Positions 53,819 to 63,399 of a stretch of DNA of 64,000 bases are shown in pieces. A program made the position numbers and the translations under genes. This DNA is from Vibrio artabrorum. GTDB lineage: Bacteria; Pseudomonadota; Gammaproteobacteria; Enterobacterales; Vibrionaceae. Numbering within the stretch: position 1 is the first letter of the stretch; every line of letters starts with the position of its first letter. A model generated the notes under the pieces. It was not told the origin of the DNA and searched no databases. It was given only the letters and a program-made list of their open reading frames with translations. The stretch spans positions 496,001-560,000 of the forward strand of contig NZ_AP025458.1 of NCBI RefSeq assembly GCF_024347295.1, written 5' to 3'.

Positions 53819-55084
53819 TTACTTCTTCTTTGCTGCTTTCTTTTTCTTGGCGATTTTTTTCTTCTTGGCGATTTTTTGTTTCTCTACCGCTTTTTTATCT
53901 TCTTTCTTCGGCTTCTTCTTCTTAGTCACTGCCGCTTTCTTATGCGTAGGGCGCATGCCTTCGATGAAGCGTTCTTTGATGGGTTCGTCCGTGTAACGAG
54001 CCACACGCTCAATCATCAGTTGATCGTGCGCTTCAATGATAGAAACCGCGTTCCCTTTTTTACCAGCACGAGCCGTACGGCCGATACGGTGTAGGTAGAC
54101 ATCTGCTGTACGTGGCATGTCGTAGTTGATGACGTGGCTAACATCTGGAAGGTCGATACCACGAGCTGCAACGTCAGTCGCTAGCAGTACGTTTACAGAG
54201 CCGTCACGGAAACGAGCGATCGCGTTGTTACGACGATCTTGAGGCATTTCACCCTGGATCCACGCACATGGGATTTGCGCGCTTTCAAGTTGAGCTCGTA
54301 GATCACCTAGACGATCACGCGTCTTCAAGAACACGATGCTGCGCTCAGCTTGCTCTGTGATGATGTGCTTTAGGAGGTTCAGTTTGTGCTCTGCTGTGTC
54401 TGCGCGATGGTACCACTGGGTAATCTTCTTACGCTCACGAAGTGATGATTTTGCATCGATCTCCGCTGGGTTGTTCAGTAGATCTTCTGTGAAGCCTTCA
54501 ATGCCTTTACCTTCTAGTGTTGCAGAGAACAGTAAAGTTTGTTTACGCCAGCGACATTCTGCAGACAGACGGTCAACAACAGGGCCAAAGCCCATGTCTA
54601 GCATACGGTCGGCTTCATCTAGAACCAGCCATTCAATCGCACGACAGTCAAAACGCTCGCCTTCAATGTATTCCATCAGGCGGCCAGGTGTTGCTACTAC
54701 GATATCTTGAGTCGTACTTAAGATATCTGCGTGCTCTTGGTACATCACACCGCCTGTGATCGTGAAGATGTTTAGGCTGGTGTATTTAGCAAGCTCACGT
54801 GCTTGTTCGGTGATCTGCATTGCTAGCTCACGCGTTGGCGTCAGGATAAGCATACGTGCAGGACCAGATTTCTTACGTGGGAAATCCAGTAGGTATTGCA
54901 GTGCTGGCAATACAAATGATGCTGTTTTACCAGTACCTGTTGGCGCAGAAGCCAAAACGTCTCTTCCATCTAACGCTTGTGGGATTGCTTCAGCTTGTAT
55001 CTGTGTTGGACGTTCGTAGCCCATTTCGTCAATTGCTTTAAGCAGCTCTTGGTTTAGATCGAGTTCTGCAAAGGTTCTGATCAC
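53819..55084 (-). CDS. srmB: DEAD-box RNA helicase SrmB
   Basis: 421 aa. Motifs in order: Q motif (RPTQIQAEAIP), I SAPTGTGKT, Ia PTRELA, Ib TPGR, II DEAD, III SAT, IV SIVFLKT, V ATDVAARGID, VI HRIGRTARAG. Strong match to SrmB (GRDVLASAPTGTGKT, LDFPRKKSGPARMLILTPTREL, RERKKITQWYHRAD). It helps 50S ribosome assembly. The tail is an extreme Lys-rich segment of KIAKKKK repeats encoded by a short tandem repeat near 53840-53880. Confidence 0.93.
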   Translation of the reverse strand: MIRTFAELDLNQELLKAIDEMGYERPTQIQAEAIPQALDGRDVLASAPTGTGKTASFVLPALQYLLDFPRKKSGPARMLILTPTRELAMQITEQARELAKYTSLNIFTITGGVMYQEHADILSTTQDIVVATPGRLMEYIEGERFDCRAIEWLVLDEADRMLDMGFGPVVDRLSAECRWRKQTLLFSATLEGKGIEGFTEDLLNNPAEIDAKSSLRERKKITQWYHRADTAEHKLNLLKHIITEQAERSIVFLKTRDRLGDLRAQLESAQIPCAWIQGEMPQDRRNNAIARFRDGSVNVLLATDVAARGIDLPDVSHVINYDMPRTADVYLHRIGRTARAGKKGNAVSIIEAHDQLMIERVARYTDEPIKERFIEGMRPTHKKAAVTKKKKPKKEDKKAVEKQKIAKKKKIAKKKKAAKKK

Positions 55085-55191
55085 TGTTGTTTCTCCACAA
55101 GCAATAAATGTTTCTGCCTCAAAAAGCAGACGATAAAAAAGAGTAGTCGGACATTATAGAAGCATTAGTGATTAGGATCACATGGTATTTG

Positions 55192-55920
55192 CTACATCTT
55201 GAGATAAAAATCTTTCGTGAGCGCAATAAATGCTTCGCTATAACCACCTTGGTGGTGAATTGTAAGCGATTCGCGCTGCAAATCTTGCTCGCAGGCAGGA
55301 TCTTTAGATAACTCAAATAGAATTCGGCTAGCCGGTTTCTTGTCTGTTGTTCTCACATCAAGGCGTTTTGCTAGATACCAACCACATTGCTCGGCAAGCT
55401 TGATAAAACCTTCCCCCTCAGGCGTCGGTAGGATGAAACTGGCCGTCGCGGTTTCAGTGGTTATCTCGAAACAACGCTGGGCAAGCGCTAAATGATCCAA
55501 GCTGTCGGTGTGCCTGGCGGTGGCTCTTTGGCTTTGCTGCGCCTGTTCTCCAGAGTTGAAGTAGGGCGGGTTACAGATGATCGCATCAAACTTTTGTGGA
55601 AAGTCGGTCGTTAACACGCTGCCGTGATGAAGGGAGATACGATCTTGCCAAGGCGATTGCTCAATATTGATGATGGCAGCATCAATGGCGTGCTGATCAA
55701 TATCTATCGCAGAGATGAACGCATCCTCAAAACGCTGCGCGGTCATCAAGGCCAACAGCCCAGTTCCTGTCCCGATATCAAGCACACATGATCTTTGTGG
55801 CAGGCTTATCCATGCGCCAAGTAGCACGCCATCGGTACTGACAGGCATACCGCTTTGCCCACCGTAAATAGAAAATTTCTTAAATTGGAAGTTTTTAGTT
55901 TCTATTGTTCTGTTTTCCAT
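55192..55920 (-). CDS. trmN6: tRNA1(Val) adenine-37 N6-methyltransferase
   Basis: 242 aa. SAM-binding motif [13 protein letters not shown] and catalytic NPPY ([13 protein letters not shown]), with [23 protein letters not shown] at the start as in YfiC. It methylates A37 of tRNA-Val. It is next to srmB, a pairing also seen in E. coli, where the two genes are divergent; here both read on the minus strand with a 107-base gap. Confidence 0.93.
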   Translation of the reverse strand: MENRTIETKNFQFKKFSIYGGQSGMPVSTDGVLLGAWISLPQRSCVLDIGTGTGLLALMTAQRFEDAFISAIDIDQHAIDAAIINIEQSPWQDRISLHHGSVLTTDFPQKFDAIICNPPYFNSGEQAQQSQRATARHTDSLDHLALAQRCFEITTETATASFILPTPEGEGFIKLAEQCGWYLAKRLDVRTTDKKPASRILFELSKDPACEQDLQRESLTIHHQGGYSEAFIALTKDFYLKM

Positions 55921-56234
55921 GAAAGCTCTAAGTATCGAGGTATTTTAAGTGATTGGTATTAATGTTAACCAATTTCACAGATCAATGTTCTATTCGGTTA
56001 ACTATTGTTATGGTTTATGGTTGGTTTATAATTTTGTTTATTTTTATAATCTTAGTTTAATCAACTGTATTTGTTTCTCATATGCAAATTTATATGGTGT
56101 TCTTTTCTGTTGACTTGCAGCTCACTGAGCGTTTCGTCATTATGCGCGACTATTTTAAAGATGGATTGGCAGCATGGAGCTGTAACATTCCTGTAAACAC
56201 AACATAAATTCATAAATATAATTAAGGATTGTCT
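55921..56234. other. Intergenic region between trmN6 and brnQ
   Basis: 314 bases, AT-rich, divergent promoters expected for trmN6 (minus) and brnQ (plus). No repeat, terminator or gene was seen. Confidence 0.5.
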
Positions 56235-57548
56235 GTGAAACAGAGTCTAAAACTAACAGATATAATGGCATTGGGCTTTATGCTTTTTGCGTTTTTCTTA
56301 GGGGCGGGTAACATTATCTTCCCACCTCTCGCTGGCCAATTGGCGGGTGATCACTTTCTTCCCGCTATGTTTGGTTTCTTGCTGACCGCCGTTGGTCTGC
56401 CGTTAATCACGATCGTAGCGGTGGCAGTGGCTGGTGGCTCTTGGGGTCACTTAACTCAAGATCTTCCTAAGAAAGCAGCAACCATTATGGCGGTGCTGAT
56501 CTTTATAATTATCGGTCCTGCATTTGCTGCACCACGTACTGGCCTTGTGGCCTATGAGATGGCGGTGAAACCATTATTCATCGATGCCTCTCACGCTCAC
56601 CTGACTCTCTTTTCGATTGCATTTTTTGTCGTAGCGATGTTCTTCTCATGGTCGCAAGGTAAGCTTATTGACGTCATTGGTAAGCTACTAACACCGGCAC
56701 TGTTCGTTGGTTTGGTGGTACTGGCGATTGCTGTATTTGTTAACCCCCAAGGCGATATTCTTGCGGCTCACGGTGAGTACATCACTCAACCGTTAACCAA
56801 AGGCTTCCTTGAAGGCTATAACACCATGGACACTTTTGCTTCTTTAATGTTTGGTATGTTGATTGTTGACGCGATACGCAGCAAGGGCATTACTGATCGT
56901 GCTGCGACGACTAAGTATCTAATTAGCGCGGGTTGTATTGCCGCTGCGGGTCTTGCGTTTGTTTACATCTCTCTATTCTTCCTGGGGGCAACCAGTGCAA
57001 CAGTCGCTGCGGGAGCCGATAACGGTGGCACGATCTTAAGTCTTTATGTTCAATCGTTGTTTGGTCCATCAGGCCAGCTAGTGCTTTCTGTGATCGTATT
57101 ACTGGCGTGTCTAACTACGGCGATTGGCCTGATATCAGCCTGCTCGGATTACTTTAGCTCGCTAACGCCTCTGTCTTACAAGACTTGGGTCATCATTAAC
57201 GGTGTGGCTTGTGCAACGGTCGCCAATGTGGGGCTTTCTCAGCTGATTTCTCTGTCGGTTCCTGTGCTATTTGCACTGTACCCAGTTGCTATCGCTTTGG
57301 TAGCGCTGACATTCTTGCGTCGCCGTTTCCCTAATCCAAAAGCGGCGTACCGCGTGGTGGTATTAGTGTCATTGCTGTTTGCTCTTATTGATGGCGCTAA
57401 AGTGGCGGGAGTTGATGTGTCTGCACTGAACATGCTGCCACTGTTTGATATTGGCATGGGTTGGTTACTTCCGACCGTGGCAGCCATCATCTGTATGTTC
57501 TTTGTGGGTCAATCAACAGAACAAGAGATGGCTGAAGAGACGGTTTAA
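56235..57548 (+). CDS. brnQ: Branched-chain amino acid:sodium symporter
   Basis: 437 aa from GTG 56235 (MKQSLKLTDIMALGFM), with AGGA 6 bases upstream; a TTG two codons earlier is less likely. Twelve hydrophobic segments. LIV-II family signature ALGFMLFAFFLGAGNIIFPPLAGQLAG, TAIGLISACSDYF. It imports leucine, isoleucine and valine. Terminator at 57588. Confidence 0.95.
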   Translation: MKQSLKLTDIMALGFMLFAFFLGAGNIIFPPLAGQLAGDHFLPAMFGFLLTAVGLPLITIVAVAVAGGSWGHLTQDLPKKAATIMAVLIFIIIGPAFAAPRTGLVAYEMAVKPLFIDASHAHLTLFSIAFFVVAMFFSWSQGKLIDVIGKLLTPALFVGLVVLAIAVFVNPQGDILAAHGEYITQPLTKGFLEGYNTMDTFASLMFGMLIVDAIRSKGITDRAATTKYLISAGCIAAAGLAFVYISLFFLGATSATVAAGADNGGTILSLYVQSLFGPSGQLVLSVIVLLACLTTAIGLISACSDYFSSLTPLSYKTWVIINGVACATVANVGLSQLISLSVPVLFALYPVAIALVALTFLRRRFPNPKAAYRVVVLVSLLFALIDGAKVAGVDVSALNMLPLFDIGMGWLLPTVAAIICMFFVGQSTEQEMAEETV

Positions 57549-57587
57549 TCTTCCGTTGAGATTAGATTGCTTTGCGAGATGAAATAG

Positions 57588-57624
57588 AAAAGGCCTCATG
57601 ACTTGGCAGTCATGGGGCCTTTTT
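57588..57624 (+). terminator. Terminator of brnQ
   Basis: AAAAGGCCTCATGACT pairs with AGTCATGGGGCCTTTT (one G-U pair), followed by T. Confidence 0.88.
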
Positions 57625-57710
57625 GTATTCTGTTGAGTCAACGCGCCATTTTGATGAATGCTTAAACCTAGCACTCTGAATGGATAGCTTTCTATCGAAC
57701 GAATGGATTG

Positions 57711-58241
57711 CTATTGAACTGATAGCTTTTCACTGTATTCGACCAGTACTTGCTCCACCCAACTTGCAATGCGTTGATCGCTGAGTTCATACTGTGAATC
57801 TTCATCCAGAGCTAAACCAACAAAGTGAGATTGGTCTTCCGTTAACGCTTTAGAGGCTTCGAACTCGTAGCTGTCATCATTCGGCCAGAAGCCAACAAAC
57901 TCTGCCCCCGCGGTTTTCAGTTCATCATGCAATAGGCCCATTGCATCTAGAAACCATTCGCCGTAGCCTTCTTGGTCACCTAAACCAAACAGAGCCACAA
58001 CCTTGCCTTTCATTGGCGTGGTTGCGATGTCTTCCCACAACTCATTCCAATCTTCTTGAATTTCACCGAAATCCCAAGTTGAGATGCCCAGTAACAAAAG
58101 GTCGTAGTTCGCCATCAATGAAAGCGGAGTCTCTTTCACGTTATGGATATCAACTAGGTCTTCACCAATAATGCCGCGAATCTTCTCAGCTGCCATTTCG
58201 GTATAGCAGGTGGTTGAGCCGTAAAATAATCCAATTTTCAT
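57711..58241 (-). CDS. fldB: Flavodoxin 2
   Basis: 176 aa, long-chain flavodoxin. FMN phosphate loop [10 protein letters not shown] and the aromatic-flanked loops ISTWDFGE and [11 protein letters not shown]. The length and the E. coli neighbour xerD support FldB. It is divergent from xerD with 150 bases between. Confidence 0.93.
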   Translation of the reverse strand: MKIGLFYGSTTCYTEMAAEKIRGIIGEDLVDIHNVKETPLSLMANYDLLLLGISTWDFGEIQEDWNELWEDIATTPMKGKVVALFGLGDQEGYGEWFLDAMGLLHDELKTAGAEFVGFWPNDDSYEFEASKALTEDQSHFVGLALDEDSQYELSDQRIASWVEQVLVEYSEKLSVQ

Positions 58242-58391
58242 AGCAAACGTTCGATTTTAATTTCAGATGGCGAATTCTAACCATAAATCGCCTTCGATTG
58301 CAGCGATTATCCACTCAAGTCGTAATTTTTATGGCATTCATATTTGCTCTGGCATACTCTCAAAACAGTTTCCAATATTGTGAGTAACGCT

Positions 58392-59306
58392 ATGCAGTCG
58401 CCTCAAGGGCAGAGCGCAGACCACGGTCTCGTTGAGCAGTTTTTAGATGCTATGTGGATGGAGAGAGGGTTGTCCGAGAATACCCTCGTTTCTTATCGTA
58501 ATGATTTATCCAAACTCCTGACGTGGATGGAAAAGCACAATTATCGCCTGAATTTTATTAGTCTTTCAGGGCTGCAAGACTATCAAAGTTGGTTAGCTGA
58601 TGCCGATTTCAAGCAGACTTCACGTGCTCGTATGTTGTCGGCGATTCGCCGCTTGTTCCAATACTTGCACCGCGAGAAAGTGAGAGGCGATGACCCAAGT
58701 GCCTTGTTGGTCAGCCCTAAACTGCCGCAGCGTCTGCCGAAAGATTTGAGTGAAGAACAAGTTGATGCCTTGCTTGAATCGCCGGATCCCAATGATCCTA
58801 TTGAGCTTCGTGATAAAGCGATGCTTGAGCTACTTTATGCCACGGGTTTACGTGTTACTGAATTGATCAGTTTAACGATGGAAAACATTAGTTTACGTCA
58901 AGGCGTTGTGCGTGTGATTGGTAAGGGGGGCAAAGAGCGTTTGGTTCCGATGGGTGAAAATGCTGTGGATTGGATAGAGACTTTTATTGAACAAGGTCGC
59001 CCACAATTACTCGGTGAAAAGAGTTCTGATGTCGTTTTTCCCAGTAAACGTGCTAAGCAAATGACCCGCCAGACATTCTGGCACCGGATTAAGCATTATT
59101 CGGTTATTGCTGGTATTGATACTGAGTTATTATCACCACACGTATTAAGACACGCTTTTGCGACGCATTTACTAAACTATGGTGCTGATCTCAGGGTTGT
59201 ACAGATGTTACTTGGACATAGTGACTTATCAACAACCCAAATTTATACTCATGTGGCGACCGAAAGGCTGAAGCAAATTCACGCTCAGCATCACCCTCGC
59301 GCTTAA
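58392..59306 (+). CDS. xerD: Tyrosine recombinase XerD
   Basis: 304 aa from ATG 58392 (MQSPQGQSADHGLVEQFL). Catalytic residues: Arg in TGLRVTELISL, Lys in GKGGKERLVP, His/Arg in LSPHVLRHAFATHLL, His in LLGHSDLSTTQ and Tyr in IYTH. With XerC it resolves chromosome dimers at dif. First gene of xerD-dsbC-recJ. Confidence 0.96.
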   Translation: MQSPQGQSADHGLVEQFLDAMWMERGLSENTLVSYRNDLSKLLTWMEKHNYRLNFISLSGLQDYQSWLADADFKQTSRARMLSAIRRLFQYLHREKVRGDDPSALLVSPKLPQRLPKDLSEEQVDALLESPDPNDPIELRDKAMLELLYATGLRVTELISLTMENISLRQGVVRVIGKGGKERLVPMGENAVDWIETFIEQGRPQLLGEKSSDVVFPSKRAKQMTRQTFWHRIKHYSVIAGIDTELLSPHVLRHAFATHLLNYGADLRVVQMLLGHSDLSTTQIYTHVATERLKQIHAQHHPRA

Positions 59307-59332
59307 ATCTATTTATTTTAAAGGTGAACTTA

Positions 59333-60112
59333 ATGAGCGTATTACGCCGTCTTCCTTTGTTAGTGCTTCCTCTGATGATTACTGCATGTAATGCATCAGA
59401 AGCGAAGGTAGAAACAACGTCAACAGCCGTAGAAGCCGTTCCAGCTCAAGTGATTGATACGGCAGCGTTAACCAAGCGTTTTGAAAAAATCGGTATTAAG
59501 GTCGATAAGATTATCCCTTCGGATATTGATGGCCTGTTAGAAGTTCAAACCAACAGCGGCATTATCTTTTCTTCTCCAGAGGGGGATCACTTTTTAGCCG
59601 GTACCTTATACTCTTTGGATGACAACGGTAAATTCAGTGATGTTCTGGCTGAGCGTCAAGCACCACTTAATGCGAAAAAGGTGGCGGCATTGTCCGATAC
59701 CGTTATCGAATATAAAGCTGATAATGAAAAGTACATCGTGACCGTATTTACTGATATTACGTGTGGCTACTGTGTTCGTCTGCACAGCCAAATGCAGGGC
59801 TACAACGATCTGGGTATCACCGTTCGTTACATGGCTTATCCACGCCAAGGTCCGACCGGGCAAGTGGCAGAACAAATGGCCGCTATTTGGGCTTCTGATG
59901 ATCCAAAATCAGCGATGCATAATGCTAAAGTCGAGCGTCAACTGCTATCGTCAAATCAAGATCTTACCGAGCAGAAAAAAATCATCGCGAAACAATATCA
60001 ACTGGGGCGTGAACTGGGTATCAATGGCACTCCTGCTATCGTATTACCAAGTGGTGAGTTGGTGAGTGGTTACTTACCTCCCGCGCAGCTGCTTCAGCGT
60101 TTAGAGCAGTAA
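59333..60112 (+). CDS. dsbC: Thiol:disulfide isomerase DsbC, lipobox variant
   Basis: 259 aa from ATG 59333, with AAAGGTG upstream. DsbC dimerisation region, then thioredoxin fold with active site CGYC (TDITCGYCVRLHSQM) and cis-Pro loop GTPAIVLPSG. The signal sequence ends LPLMITACNAS, a lipobox with Cys, so the protein may be membrane-anchored rather than soluble. The second Cys pair of E. coli DsbC is missing (AIWASDD, SSNQDL). It shuffles disulfides in the periplasm. Confidence 0.9.
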   Translation: MSVLRRLPLLVLPLMITACNASEAKVETTSTAVEAVPAQVIDTAALTKRFEKIGIKVDKIIPSDIDGLLEVQTNSGIIFSSPEGDHFLAGTLYSLDDNGKFSDVLAERQAPLNAKKVAALSDTVIEYKADNEKYIVTVFTDITCGYCVRLHSQMQGYNDLGITVRYMAYPRQGPTGQVAEQMAAIWASDDPKSAMHNAKVERQLLSSNQDLTEQKKIIAKQYQLGRELGINGTPAIVLPSGELVSGYLPPAQLLQRLEQ

Positions 60113-60229
60113 GCTTTGTATCGAGCCGTGATCTTCGTTTCGAGTAGAACGGTTCACCGTCGTTATCGTTAAGTATTTCCCATGTTTTGATTTAAGGAGT
60201 GGCCTGATTGATATCGGGCCCATTGTTAT

Positions 60230-61966
60230 ATGATAGAGATCCAACGCCGTCCTGAGGCCGACATTTCAGTCTTACCTGCTCATTTACCTGACTTGTTAAA
60301 GCGCATTTATGTGAGTCGCGGAATCGACAGTGCCGACCAACTAGAGACAGCAGCGAAAGGCTTGCACTCTTATCAAAAACTGGGTGGCATAGATGCAGCC
60401 GTTGAGCTGTTGTTCAAAGCCATTCAACAGCAAAAGCGCATCATCATTGTGGGTGATTTTGATGCCGATGGCGCGACCAGTTCTGCGTTGTCTGTTTTAG
60501 CGTTACGTATGCTTGGCAGCGCTAACGTCGATTATCTGGTACCCAACCGTTTTGAAGATGGCTATGGTTTGAGCCCTGAAGTTGTCGAACAGGCGATCGA
60601 GCTTGGTGCTGAAGTGATCATGACGGTTGATAACGGTGTCTCTTCGATTGAAGGTGTCCGTTTCGCAAAAGAAAAAGGCTTAGAAGTACTTGTTACCGAT
60701 CATCACTTACCGGGCAATGAACTGCCAATGGTCGATGCGATGGTCAATCCCAACCTTGAGAGCTGTGCTTTTCCTTCGAAAGCCTTAGCGGGTGTTGGCG
60801 TCGCTTTTTACCTGATGATGGCATTGTGTGTTCACATGCGTAAATTAGGTTGGTTTGCAGAGCGCGGCATGACAGAACCTAAGTTGATGGAACTGATAGA
60901 CCTTGTGGCGTTGGGTACGGTTGCCGACGTGGTGCCACTTGATGAAAACAACCGAATCTTGGTGCATCAAGGCTTGCAACGTATCCGTGCGGGCAAAGCT
61001 CGTCCGGGTATTCAAGCTTTGATCGAGATAGCCAAGCGAGACGCAAAACGTTTGGTGGCGTCTGATTTTGGTTTTGCACTGGGCCCGCGTATCAATGCGG
61101 CGGGTCGACTGGATGACATGTCGTTTGGTGTTGAGCTGCTGATGAGCAATAACATCCACGCCGCGCGTCGCATGGCGAGTGAACTGGACGGCTTGAACCA
61201 AACACGTAAAGAGATCGAAGAGGGCATGAAACAAGAAGCGATGGCCTTTTGTGAGCGGCTTGAATTTGGTAAAGATGACCTACCTTCGGGTTTAGCCCTG
61301 TTCCAACGTGATTGGCACCAAGGTGTGATTGGAATCTTGGCTTCGCGCATCAAAGATAAATACCATCGCCCAGTGATTGCGTTTGCGGATGGTGGGGAAG
61401 GCTGCATTAAGGGCTCTTGCCGCTCGATTCCGGGGCTGCACATGCGCGATGTGCTAGACAGAATCGATACTCAAAATCCGGGGTTGATCTTGAAGTTTGG
61501 TGGTCATGCAATGGCGGCTGGCTTAACCATCATGGAGAAAGACTTCGAACGCTTCAGCAAGCTGTTCAATGATGTTGTGAAGAATGAACTTGGAGAAACA
61601 GCACTGAAGGGCATTATCTTGTCTGATGGTGAGTTGTTACCAGAAGAGTTCTCGATGCACACCGCTGAAACGCTGCGTTCTGGTGGTCCATGGGGACAAG
61701 CTTTCCCTGAGCCGATCTTCGACGGTGAGTTTAAAGTGCTGCATCAAAAGCTGGTGGGTGAAAAGCACCTAAAGTTAATGCTCGAGCCGCTCTACAAAGG
61801 TCATCCTACTAATGTGATGATTGACGGTATTGCCTTTAATGTCGATTTACGTCGCTGGCCTGATGCTTCGGTGAAAACTGTACGCCTCGCATTTAAGCTC
61901 GATATTAACGAGTTTCGCGGCAACCAATCGTTGCAGTTGATGGTTGATCACATCGAAGCGAAGTAG
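60230..61966 (+). CDS. recJ: Single-strand-specific 5'-3' exonuclease RecJ
   Basis: 578 aa, E. coli length 577. DHH phosphoesterase motifs: IVGDFDADGATS (I), VTVDNG-type (II), VTDHHLPG (III), ALGTVADVVPL (IV); DHHA1-related GGHAMAAGLTI near the end. It acts in RecF recombination and mismatch and base excision repair. It follows dsbC by 117 bases. Confidence 0.96.
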   Translation: MIEIQRRPEADISVLPAHLPDLLKRIYVSRGIDSADQLETAAKGLHSYQKLGGIDAAVELLFKAIQQQKRIIIVGDFDADGATSSALSVLALRMLGSANVDYLVPNRFEDGYGLSPEVVEQAIELGAEVIMTVDNGVSSIEGVRFAKEKGLEVLVTDHHLPGNELPMVDAMVNPNLESCAFPSKALAGVGVAFYLMMALCVHMRKLGWFAERGMTEPKLMELIDLVALGTVADVVPLDENNRILVHQGLQRIRAGKARPGIQALIEIAKRDAKRLVASDFGFALGPRINAAGRLDDMSFGVELLMSNNIHAARRMASELDGLNQTRKEIEEGMKQEAMAFCERLEFGKDDLPSGLALFQRDWHQGVIGILASRIKDKYHRPVIAFADGGEGCIKGSCRSIPGLHMRDVLDRIDTQNPGLILKFGGHAMAAGLTIMEKDFERFSKLFNDVVKNELGETALKGIILSDGELLPEEFSMHTAETLRSGGPWGQAFPEPIFDGEFKVLHQKLVGEKHLKLMLEPLYKGHPTNVMIDGIAFNVDLRRWPDASVKTVRLAFKLDINEFRGNQSLQLMVDHIEAK

Positions 61967-62011
61967 TGCTTTTTAGGCTCAATAACGCTCATCATATAGC
62001 GCTAAATTCAT

Positions 62012-62045
62012 CAAGCTCTGTTCATAAACAGGGCTTGTTTTCCTT
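62012..62045 (+). terminator. Terminator after recJ
   Basis: CAAGCTCTGTT-CATA-AACAGGGCTTG (one G-U pair), followed by TTTTCC. It separates recJ from prfB. Confidence 0.75.
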
Positions 62046-62202
62046 TCTTCCCTTACAAATTTTACGTGTTTTTTCAGCCTGTCTATTTTATATCCCATTA
62101 AGTTGTTGAATCTTGGTTTTCCTCTCTAAAAAATTCTGTATCTCCGTCACACTTTTAAGTACAATTCTTCGGTTAAATTCTACTCATAAATGATGAGCTA
62201 AA

Positions 62203-63301
62203 ATGTTTGAAATCAATCCTATAAAAAACCGTCTGCAGGATGTGTCTGAGCGCACACATATCCTGAGGGGGTATCTTTGACTATGACGCTAAGAAAGAGC
62301 GTCTAGAAGAAGTAAACGCAGAATTAGAACAACCGGATGTATGGAACGAACCTGAGCGTGCTCAAGCGTTAGGTAAAGAACGTTCTGCATTGGAAGCCGT
62401 AGTAGAAACGATCGACCAACTTGACCAAGGTGTTGAGGATGTTGACGGCCTATTAGAGCTTGCGGTTGAAGAAGAAGATCAAGAAACGTTCGATGAAATT
62501 GAACCAGAACTGGCCGAGCTTGAAGCTAAGCTAGAGAAGCTGGAATTCCGTCGTATGTTCTCCGGTGATCACGATGCATCAGATTGCTACATCGATTTAC
62601 AGTCAGGTTCGGGCGGTACAGAAGCTCAAGACTGGACGTCAATGATGTTGCGCATGTACTTACGTTGGGCAGATTCGAAAGGCTTCAAGACTGAAGTGAT
62701 CGAAGTGTCGGATGGTGATGTTGCTGGCCTTAAAGGCGCAACAGTACGTATTTCTGGTGAGTACGCTTACGGGTGGTTACGTACAGAGACGGGGGTTCAC
62801 CGTTTAGTTCGTAAGTCACCATTTGATTCAAGTGGTCGTCGTCATACTTCGTTTGCTTCTGCGTTTATCTATCCTGAGATTGATGACAATATTACGATCG
62901 ACATTAATCCTTCTGATTTACGTATTGACGTATACCGTGCTTCTGGCGCGGGTGGTCAGCACGTCAACACTACAGAATCGGCGGTACGTATTACTCACGT
63001 TCCGACCAACACTGTGGTTCAGTGTCAGAATGACCGTTCGCAGCATAAGAACAAAGATCAAGCGATGAAGCAGCTACGTGCTAAGCTTTTTGAACTTGAG
63101 ATTCAAAAACAAAATGCGGAAAAACAAGCGAGCGAAGAAACGAAATCAGACATCGGTTGGGGCAGTCAGATCCGCTCTTACGTACTGGATGATTCTCGTA
63201 TCAAAGATTTACGCACTGGCATCGAAAACCGTAATACTCAAGCGGTTCTTGACGGTGATTTAGACAAATTTATTGAAGCTAGCCTGAAATCAGGTTTGTA
63301 A
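62203..63301 (+). CDS. prfB: Peptide chain release factor 2 (programmed +1 frameshift)
   Basis: ATG 62203; 25 codons end at TGA 62278-62280 in CTTTGAC, preceded by AGGGGG (62266-62271) as the internal Shine-Dalgarno. After a +1 slip the frame continues at GAC 62279 to TAA 63299, giving 365 aa, the E. coli length. SPF anticodon-like tripeptide in [12 protein letters not shown] in [12 protein letters not shown]. The residue before SGAGGQ is Ala, the fully active form, not the Thr of E. coli K-12. RF2 reads UGA and UAA and controls its own level. Confidence 0.97.
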
Positions 63302-63399
63302 GCTTTATCAACTATTAAGCTTTACCAATAATATTGGTAAAAATGCCTATATTTGCAAAGATATAGCGGTCCAAATTATAAAAGCAGGGTACATCTCTA

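Noticed and set aside
62278..62280. In-frame TGA early in prfB, as if a pseudogene
   Set aside because: It is the programmed frameshift site, with AGGGGG and CTTTGAC in the right places.
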